A stretch of DNA of 12,890 bases from positions 1-12,890 of the forward strand of contig DOVL01000110.1 in the NCBI GenBank assembly GCA_003520105.1, written 5' to 3'. Each line of letters begins with the position of its first letter. Positions within the stretch are counted from its first letter, which is position 1. The translations under genes and the position numbers were made by a program. Source of the DNA: Lachnospiraceae bacterium. Lineage in GTDB: Bacteria; Bacillota; Clostridia; Lachnospirales; Lachnospiraceae. The notes below the pieces were generated by a model. That model worked only from the letters and a program-made list of their open reading frames with translations. It did no database searches and was not told where the DNA came from. This document shows, in pieces, positions 1 through 5,021 of this stretch.

Positions 1-104
1 AAGCATGCGACAACATCATAACCCGCGCCGATTATTGCTTCGAGCGCATTCACCGCAAACTCCGGAGTGCCCATATATACTATCTTAATCTCTTTATTAT
101 CCAT
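1..104 (-). CDS. fmt: Methionyl-tRNA formyltransferase, N-terminal fragment (cut by window edge)
   Basis: Only the first 34 codons are inside the window. The gene starts at ATG 102-104 and runs off the left edge. The visible protein begins MDNKEIKIVYMGTPEFAV and continues to a GYDVVA segment. This is the classic first beta strand and loop of the Fmt/formyltransferase fold (KIVFMGTPEFAV). The enzyme formylates the amino group of Met-tRNAfMet using 10-formyl-tetrahydrofolate, so that translation can begin with formyl-Met. An AGAGGA ribosome binding site lies 9 bases before the ATG. It follows def, which removes the same formyl group; def-fmt pairing is very common in bacteria and supports the call. 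The 141-base gap to def is long for a tight operon and holds a possible promoter. The folate-binding and catalytic regions are outside the window, so only the identity of the N-terminus is shown. Confidence 0.9.
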   Translation of the reverse strand, partial: MDNKEIKIVYMGTPEFAVNALEAIIGAGYDVVAC

Positions 105-181
105 CTGTCATTATCCTCTGTCTAACTGTTTTATTCATACAAATATTTACAGCAGATGATTTCATTAAATACTAATCTGAC

Positions 182-212
182 ATTATAATAATCTGATCTG
201 CACTATCAGCAA
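182..212 (-). promoter_or_regulatory. Possible promoter for fmt
   Basis: On the minus strand a perfect TATAAT box (182-187) lies 19 bases downstream of TTGCTG (207-212). The predicted start would leave a leader of about 70 bases before the fmt ATG. The -10 box is ideal, but the spacer is longer than the preferred 17 and the -35 box is weak. The DNA is AT-rich, so a chance match is possible. Confidence 0.3.
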
Positions 213-245
213 GAACAAACACCATCAGTCAACGAGCAGTTTAAA

Positions 246-767
246 CTATTCGGCATCAGAAGCATCCTCATCAGCTTCTTCCTCTTCATCCGTTACAGGA
301 GGAATTTCAACTCTGTGAAGAGTTCCTTCATGTACGATATCCTTGTAAAGCTTACCATCGAGATGGTCAAGTTCATGACAGATACATCTTGCCAGAAGAC
401 CTTCAGCTTCAACTGTGAACTCTTCCATATTTTCGTCAAGAGCCTTACAGATAACGTGAGCCGGTCTCGTAACCTCTCCCGAAAGTCCCGGAAGGCTGAG
501 GCATCCCTCTTCTCCGGTCTGCTCGCCGTCAGCTTCAATTATCTCAGGATTGATCAGAACAAGCGGATTATCATCCATAACATCAATAACAACTATTCTT
601 TTTAATATACCAACCTGAGGAGCCGCAAGACCGACACCATTTGACTCATACATGGTATCAAACATATCATCAATAAGCATAAGTGTTCTGTCATTCATTT
701 TAGTAACAGGCTTGCAAACCTTTCTCAGTACCTCATCTCCGTCTACTCTGATATTTCTGATTGCCAT
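246..767 (-). CDS. def: Peptide deformylase
   Basis: Peptide deformylase removes the formyl group from the N-terminal Met of new proteins as they leave the ribosome, using a metal ion (usually Fe2+). All three family motifs are intact: GVGLAAPQVG at residues 44-53, EEGCLSLP at 86-93 and HELDH at 131-135. Cys89, His131 and His135 are the expected metal ligands and Glu132 the catalytic acid. The N-terminus (MAIRNIRVDGDEVLRKVCKPV) is typical, and an AAAGGA site 7 bases before the ATG supports the start. At 173 residues it is slightly longer than compact deformylases because of a strongly acidic tail (EEEEADEDASDAE), whose role is unknown. It sits between priA and fmt; def and fmt act on the same formyl group in sequence. 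The 162-base gap from priA contains a 15-bp tandem repeat, and I see no convincing promoter in it. Confidence 0.97.
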   Translation of the reverse strand: MAIRNIRVDGDEVLRKVCKPVTKMNDRTLMLIDDMFDTMYESNGVGLAAPQVGILKRIVVIDVMDDNPLVLINPEIIEADGEQTGEEGCLSLPGLSGEVTRPAHVICKALDENMEEFTVEAEGLLARCICHELDHLDGKLYKDIVHEGTLHRVEIPPVTDEEEEADEDASDAE

Positions 768-852
768 TTCTCTATCCTTTCTTTTACTTAGCCAATATGT
801 TTATCTAATTATCGTCCTGTATTTTCATATCTGTCCGAAAAGCTGTCTTCCC

Positions 853-942
853 TGTCATACAGTGGTGTGTCACACAACAGAATGTCATACAGCAATGTGT
901 GATAAAACACTATGTCATACGGCATTATGTCACACAACATTC
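853..942. repeat. Six-copy 15-bp tandem repeat at the 3' end of priA
   Basis: Six consecutive 15-base units start at 853, 868, 883, 898, 913 and 928. Plus-strand units resemble TGTCATACAGCAATG or TGTCACACAACAGAA. The 868 and 928 units share TGTCACACAACA, and the 853, 883 and 913 units share TGTCATAC, so the array has a partly alternating order; the unit at 898 is the most diverged. The last unit overlaps the priA stop codon (930-932). On the minus strand most units carry TGTATGACA or TGTGTGACA, a short inverted repeat (TGT-n3-ACA). The unit length is a multiple of three, so several units place a TGA in the priA frame. There are no spacers, so this is not a CRISPR array. Confidence 0.85.
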
Positions 943-3002
943 ATCGGATCCATATCATACTCTACATCAACGTCAGAATCACTGTATTTCTTATTAAATA
1001 CTTTCTCCGACAGTTCAATTGCCGAAGTCAGTTTATCATATTTTTCATCACGTGCATAGATTACTCTTCTGTAGCTTTCATTAATTCTTCCTATATATGC
1101 GGAACTCGGACCTGTTACCACTGTTTCGGAGCCTGCTCTGAAGCTCTCTTTTAAAGCATCTGCAATATCCGCTGCCGCCCGGTCAGCAAGCTCCTCATCC
1201 TTTGAAGTAATAAGTATTCCGAGCATATGTGCTGCCGGAGGATATTTCATAAGCTTTCTGTAGGACATTTCCTGTTTATAAAAGCTGTTATAATCCTGCT
1301 TTGCTGACGAACATATCGTATAATGCTCCGGCTGATAGGTCTGGATAACAACATGCCCCGGCTTTTCACCCCTTCCGGCACGCCCCGCAGCCTGCGTAAG
1401 AAGATCAAAAGTCCTCTCTGCTGACAAATAATCATTATCGAAGAGGCTCAGATCGGCAAGAATGATCCCCACAACGGTAACATTTCCGAAATCATGCCCT
1501 TTCACTATCATCTGTGTTCCGATCAGACAATCGGCCTTATGTGTCTTAAAGCTCTCGATTATCCTTGCATGAGCATCCTTGGCAGTAGTGGTATCCTTAT
1601 CCATTCTGACCGTTCTGATCTCAGGAAACAGACTCTTAACAGCCGCTTCAACCTTTTCAGTGCCCGTGCCGTAGCCTCCGATCATCCCCGAACCACAGGA
1701 AGAACACTTTGCCGGCATCTCGGTCTGATATCCGCAGTAATGGCACATGAGCCTGGTTTTGCCATGAAGCGCCAGCGCCACATCACATTTAGGACATTTT
1801 ATGACCTTTCCGCAGCTTCTGCAGGACACAAAGCTGTTGAAACCTCTTCTGTTGATGAAAAGCATTACCTGCTCTCCCTCATCAAAAGCATTCTTCATCC
1901 TTGCATAAAGCTCTCTGGAAATAATACTTCTGTTGCCTTCTCTAAGTTCATTTCTGAGATCTACTATATGTGTTTCAGCCATGGCACGTCCCATGACTCT
2001 GTCAGGAAGCTGCCATAACTTGTATTCTCCTGTTTCAGCTTTATAGAAGCTGTCAATGGATGGTGTAGCCGAGCCCAGAACGACTGCGGCCCCTTCGAGT
2101 TCTGCCCTTTTTATCGCAGTCTCTCTTGCATGATATTTCGGAGTCGTCTCACTTTTATATGCATTATCATGCTCTTCATCTATTATGATCAGGCCCAGAT
2201 TTTTATACGGTGCAAAAAGAGCCGAACGCGGTCCTATGATAAGATCCGTTTCACCTTTTCTGGCTCTTTCAAATTCAGTATATTTTTCACCCTTACTGAG
2301 TCTCGAATTGATTATCGATATTCTGTTTCCGAATGCCGCTTCAAATCTTTCCACGGTCTGAAGCGTAAGCGCGATCTCAGGAATAAGGACTATAGCTGTT
2401 TTACCGTTTCTTACAGCTTCCTTGACAAGTTCAATATATACCTCAGTCTTTCCACTTCCGGTAACACCATGGAGCAGATATTTTTCTCTCCTGCCCGCCT
2501 CAAAATCCCGTCTGAAATCAGAAATGATATTCAGCTGTTCTCTGTTTAAATCTATAGCATTATGCTTATCGGAGAGAATGTTTTTCACATCAGTCTGAAT
2601 CGATTCCGGATCATTCTCCCCTGTTACTGATTTATCAGTTTTTGCGGTGCCTCTTCTTTTAACCTTCTCCTTAACCGGAGTTACGGTCTTAAGTGCAGCG
2701 ATCATGGTGGAGCCGTAGTACTCCTTCATCCATCCGGCAAGCTCGATAAGTCTCGTCTCTATGGAAAGCTGTTTTCCGGATACCTCTTTTATCTCCTTGA
2801 TCTTATCCTCATCCCACTGAGCTGTATCCGATATTCCGACCACATAGCCCTGGCGAAGCGTATTTCCTCTTCCGAAAGGGATCATGACAGGCGTTCCGAT
2901 ATTCACTTTTTCCTTAATTTCGTCAGGTATCCTGTATTGAAATACCCTGTCGACCTTCTCATGCGATATGTCTATTATGACATCCGCGTATACTGCTCCC
3001 AT
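930..3002 (-). CDS. priA: Primosomal protein N', replication restart helicase PriA
   Basis: PriA is a superfamily 2 DNA helicase that recognises stalled or collapsed replication forks and reloads the replisome. I take the ATG at 3000-3002, which has GGGAG 7 bases upstream and gives the family-like N-terminus MGAVYADVIIDISHEKVD, 690 residues. An in-frame TTG at 3047 would add 15 residues without family support. With this numbering: Walker A GVTGSGKTE at 179-187, DEEH box at 275-278, GSATPS at 310-315, GTQMIVKGHDF at about 495-505 and QAAGRAGRG at 537-545. Eight Cys (394, 397, 403, 406, 420, 423, 433, 436) form the two zinc sites typical of PriA. The N-terminal DNA-binding domain is complete, but the linker to the helicase is basic and fairly short, so the protein is on the short side for the family. 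The gene lies between rpoZ and def. The 3' end merges into a 15-bp tandem repeat, and the C-terminal MNVV could come from that repeat. Confidence 0.96.
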   Translation of the reverse strand: MGAVYADVIIDISHEKVDRVFQYRIPDEIKEKVNIGTPVMIPFGRGNTLRQGYVVGISDTAQWDEDKIKEIKEVSGKQLSIETRLIELAGWMKEYYGSTMIAALKTVTPVKEKVKRRGTAKTDKSVTGENDPESIQTDVKNILSDKHNAIDLNREQLNIISDFRRDFEAGRREKYLLHGVTGSGKTEVYIELVKEAVRNGKTAIVLIPEIALTLQTVERFEAAFGNRISIINSRLSKGEKYTEFERARKGETDLIIGPRSALFAPYKNLGLIIIDEEHDNAYKSETTPKYHARETAIKRAELEGAAVVLGSATPSIDSFYKAETGEYKLWQLPDRVMGRAMAETHIVDLRNELREGNRSIISRELYARMKNAFDEGEQVMLFINRRGFNSFVSCRSCGKVIKCPKCDVALALHGKTRLMCHYCGYQTEMPAKCSSCGSGMIGGYGTGTEKVEAAVKSLFPEIRTVRMDKDTTTAKDAHARIIESFKTHKADCLIGTQMIVKGHDFGNVTVVGIILADLSLFDNDYLSAERTFDLLTQAAGRAGRGEKPGHVVIQTYQPEHYTICSSAKQDYNSFYKQEMSYRKLMKYPPAAHMLGILITSKDEELADRAAADIADALKESFRAGSETVVTGPSSAYIGRINESYRRVIYARDEKYDKLTSAIELSEKVFNKKYSDSDVDVEYDMDPMNVV

Positions 3003-3066
3003 TTCGTATCTCCCGCTCCATACTTTAGTTTCCGTCTCCAGCCGCAAATATGCTCAGTACGAAAGA

Positions 3067-3090
3067 CAGGCGGACCTGTAAGCCCGCCTG
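3067..3090 (-). terminator. Strong hairpin between rpoZ and priA, possible attenuator
   Basis: The minus strand forms a 9-bp stem (CAGGCGGGC with GTCCGCCTG, one G-U pair) around a 6-base loop. It is followed by TCTTTC rather than a clean run of T, so full termination is doubtful. Its place after the rpoZ stop and 65 bases before the priA start suggests partial termination or 3'-end protection of the rpoZ message. Confidence 0.4.
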
Positions 3091-3119
3091 AAAAACCTTT
3101 AAATACTTATCAGATGATC

Positions 3120-3356
3120 CTAGTCATCTTCTCCGACTATCTTAACCTTGCCCTGATATAATTCCTCAACAGCTATTGAAAGCGGCTTCTGTCCCTCAGC
3201 ATGCTCAACAAGTGGAGGATCACCTGCAATTATCTGTCTGGCACGCTTTGCTGTTGCAAGCACGATTGAATATCTGCTCTGAACAACAGGCTGCTCGCCC
3301 GGCTCAACCTCACTGTTAACAACTGCCATAAGATCAGAATAAGATGGATGTATCAT
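3120..3356 (-). CDS. rpoZ: RNA polymerase omega subunit
   Basis: Omega is the small subunit that helps fold and hold the beta' subunit of RNA polymerase. The 78-residue protein begins MIHPSYSDLMAVVNSEV and contains SRYSIVLATAKRARQI, the conserved omega core that packs against beta'. The tail (PLSIAVEELYQGKVKI) matches the usual C-terminal helix and strand. The start at ATG 3354-3356 is supported by a strong GGAAGGAG site. It follows gmk by about 53 bases and precedes priA, the standard gmk-rpoZ order of Firmicutes. A hairpin just upstream of its ribosome binding site may reduce readthrough from gmk or shape translation. Length and motifs are normal for the family. Confidence 0.95.
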   Translation of the reverse strand: MIHPSYSDLMAVVNSEVEPGEQPVVQSRYSIVLATAKRARQIIAGDPPLVEHAEGQKPLSIAVEELYQGKVKIVGEDD

Positions 3357-3375
3357 TTTATTTATCTCCTTCCAA

Positions 3376-3397
3376 AATACCGGATATTTCCGATATT
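3376..3397 (-). terminator. Hairpin between gmk and rpoZ, possible attenuator
   Basis: On the minus strand, AATATCGGA and TCCGGTATT form a 9-bp stem (one G-U pair) around the loop AATA. The stem ends in a short T run (TTTT, partly in the stem) and the rpoZ ribosome binding site GGAAGGAG follows at once. It resembles a weak intrinsic terminator, or a structure next to the ribosome site. Confidence 0.4.
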
Positions 3398-3409
3398 ATC
3401 TTAAACTAT

Positions 3410-4027
3410 TTACTGTCTGCCGAAGTCTTTCTTAAGCTCGGCTATGAATGCAAGATTGTTTTTCTTCTCACACTTCCTGCTTAATATAACAGAATTTACC
3501 GTATCAATGCAAGTATTTAAATCATCATTTACAACAATATATTCATAAGAGTCGATGCTCTCGGCCTCTTCAGCCGCTCTCTTCATACGTTTTTCGATGG
3601 TTGCGCTGTCCTCCGAGCCACGTCCCTCAAGCCTTTTCTTAAGTGTTTCACGGTCAGGAGTTGTTATGAATATAAGAATTGCGTCCGGGTACTGATGTTT
3701 AACATTCATCGCGCCCTGAACTTCAATCTCAAGGATAACGTTATTACCTGCAGCAAGCTCGTCCTCAACAAATTTACGAGGTGTACCATAATAATTATCA
3801 ACATACTGAGCCCATTCGATAAAACCGTTATAATCTATGAGATTTTTAAAATCATCAACCGATTTGAAATAATACTCTCTTCCGTCAACCTCGCCCGGTC
3901 TTGGCTGTCTGGTTGTGGCCGAAACCGAAAGGCTGTAGCCAAACTTCTCCACAAGCCCCTTAACCACGGTTCCCTTGCCTGCTCCGGAGAAACCCGAAAT
4001 AACTATGAGTGTGCCTTTATTTTCCAT
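3410..4027 (-). CDS. gmk: Guanylate kinase
   Basis: Guanylate kinase transfers phosphate from ATP to GMP to make GDP, an essential step of guanine nucleotide supply and of recycling c-di-GMP and (p)ppGpp products. I use the second ATG (4025-4027): AGGAGG lies 7 bases before it but only 1 base before the ATG at 4033, too close for initiation. This gives 205 residues, the normal length. The P-loop GFSGAGKGT is at residues 12-20. The GMP-binding motif TTRQPRPGE is at 38-46, followed by DGREYYF at 48-54. The lid segment KKRLEGRG and the later RMKRAAEE helix are also as expected. It lies 47 bases after yicC and is followed by rpoZ. In many Firmicutes a remA gene sits between yicC and gmk; here the gap is too short to hold it. 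Confidence 0.96.
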   Translation of the reverse strand: MENKGTLIVISGFSGAGKGTVVKGLVEKFGYSLSVSATTRQPRPGEVDGREYYFKSVDDFKNLIDYNGFIEWAQYVDNYYGTPRKFVEDELAAGNNVILEIEVQGAMNVKHQYPDAILIFITTPDRETLKKRLEGRGSEDSATIEKRMKRAAEEAESIDSYEYIVVNDDLNTCIDTVNSVILSRKCEKKNNLAFIAELKKDFGRQ

Positions 4028-4074
4028 ATTCATTCCTCCTGATCTAATACTTCTTCGATTGCAAACCCCGAACC

Positions 4075-4953
4075 TTACTCGAGATTCTGGATCTGTTCTC
4101 TTATCTTCTCGATGCAGGTTTTCATTCCGATTCCGATATCGGTAACCGCAAGCGAATCCGACTTTGAGAGTATCGTATTTGACTCTCTGTTCATCTCCTG
4201 AACGATGAAATCAAGTTTTCTTCCGACATCTCCGCCATCAGTAAGTATCTTTCTGACGCCGTCTATATGGCTTTTAAGCCTGACAATCTCTTCATCAACA
4301 CAGATCTTATCAGAATAGAGGACAACCTCTGCAGCAATCCTCTGATCATCGATCGCACCGGCCTCGATCAGTTCCTTAACCTTCTCAGACAGCTTAGCCT
4401 TATATGCCGTGATAAGCTCCGGAGCCATACGCTCTATCTCTGCAACCATGGCAGCCATTTCGTCAAGCTTCTGTAAGAGGTCATTCTTAAGATTCTCTCC
4501 CTCTATGGCTCTTGCCTCGGAAAACTTCGCTCCGGCCTCTCTCAGAGTTTTTTCAATATCATCATAGAGGCTGCTGTCCAGCTCTGATTTTTCTTCAAGT
4601 GAGAAAACCTCAGGGAAATCAGCAACAACCGTCGGCTTTAATTCTTCCGAAAGTCCGAAATCCTCTCTCATCTGCTCAAGGTAATTTATATACTCCGAAG
4701 CGATTTCTTTATTGTATTTTACCACAAGATTTGATTTTGCAAAATCTTCATAAGTAACAAATACGTCCACTTTTCCTCTGATAATATAGTCCTTCAGAAC
4801 ATTCCTCATTGCAGATTCAAACTGATTGAACTTGCGAGGCATCTTGATATTGATATCGCAATACCTGTGATTGACCGACTTGATCTCGATCACTATCTTC
4901 TTATTCTCATCAAGAAATTCGCTTCTTCCGAAGCCTGTCATACTTCTGATCAT
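4075..4953 (-). CDS. yicC: YicC family endoribonuclease
   Basis: YicC/YloC proteins are a conserved family first known as stress-induced proteins; E. coli YicC has been described as an endoribonuclease acting on RNA turnover. The start chosen is ATG 4951-4953, giving MIRSMTGFGRSE, the family's signature N-terminus, and 292 residues, the normal length. A GGGGG-type ribosome site lies about 10 bases upstream. An in-frame TTG at 4995 would add 14 residues with no family match. Other signatures are VNHRYCDINIKMPR near the N-terminus, DEEIVRLKSHI at about 220-230, and MNRESNTILSKS from about 254, the conserved C-terminal YicC motif. It heads the yicC-gmk-rpoZ-priA-def-fmt block. The gap to the upstream solute-binding gene is only 68 bases and holds no clear terminator or promoter, so some readthrough from that gene is likely. 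Confidence 0.93.
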   Translation of the reverse strand: MIRSMTGFGRSEFLDENKKIVIEIKSVNHRYCDINIKMPRKFNQFESAMRNVLKDYIIRGKVDVFVTYEDFAKSNLVVKYNKEIASEYINYLEQMREDFGLSEELKPTVVADFPEVFSLEEKSELDSSLYDDIEKTLREAGAKFSEARAIEGENLKNDLLQKLDEMAAMVAEIERMAPELITAYKAKLSEKVKELIEAGAIDDQRIAAEVVLYSDKICVDEEIVRLKSHIDGVRKILTDGGDVGRKLDFIVQEMNRESNTILSKSDSLAVTDIGIGMKTCIEKIREQIQNLE

Positions 4954-5021
4954 TTTAACTTTACCCCCGGGGTTTTTTATGAATTTTAATGACAATCAAT
5001 CGTTATGCATAGGAAAACGAA

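Noticed and set aside
652..1059. Plus-strand open frame with a repeated Cys-His-Thr pattern (CHTxx)
   Set aside because: The pattern is the 15-bp DNA repeat read in one frame. The frame overlaps def and priA and shows no ribosome site or family resemblance.
3003..3047. Longer priA from a TTG start
   Set aside because: The extra 15 residues do not resemble PriA N-termini, and the ATG at 3002 has a well placed GGGAG site.
4028..4033. gmk start at the first of two ATGs
   Set aside because: AGGAGG is only one base before it; the second ATG has a spacing of 7.
4966..4974. CCCCGGGG palindrome upstream of yicC considered as a terminator
   Set aside because: It has no loop and no following T run on the minus strand; its G run serves as the yicC ribosome site.
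4954..4995. Longer yicC from a TTG start
   Set aside because: The family N-terminus is MIRSMTGFG at the ATG 4953; the TTG has no ribosome site.
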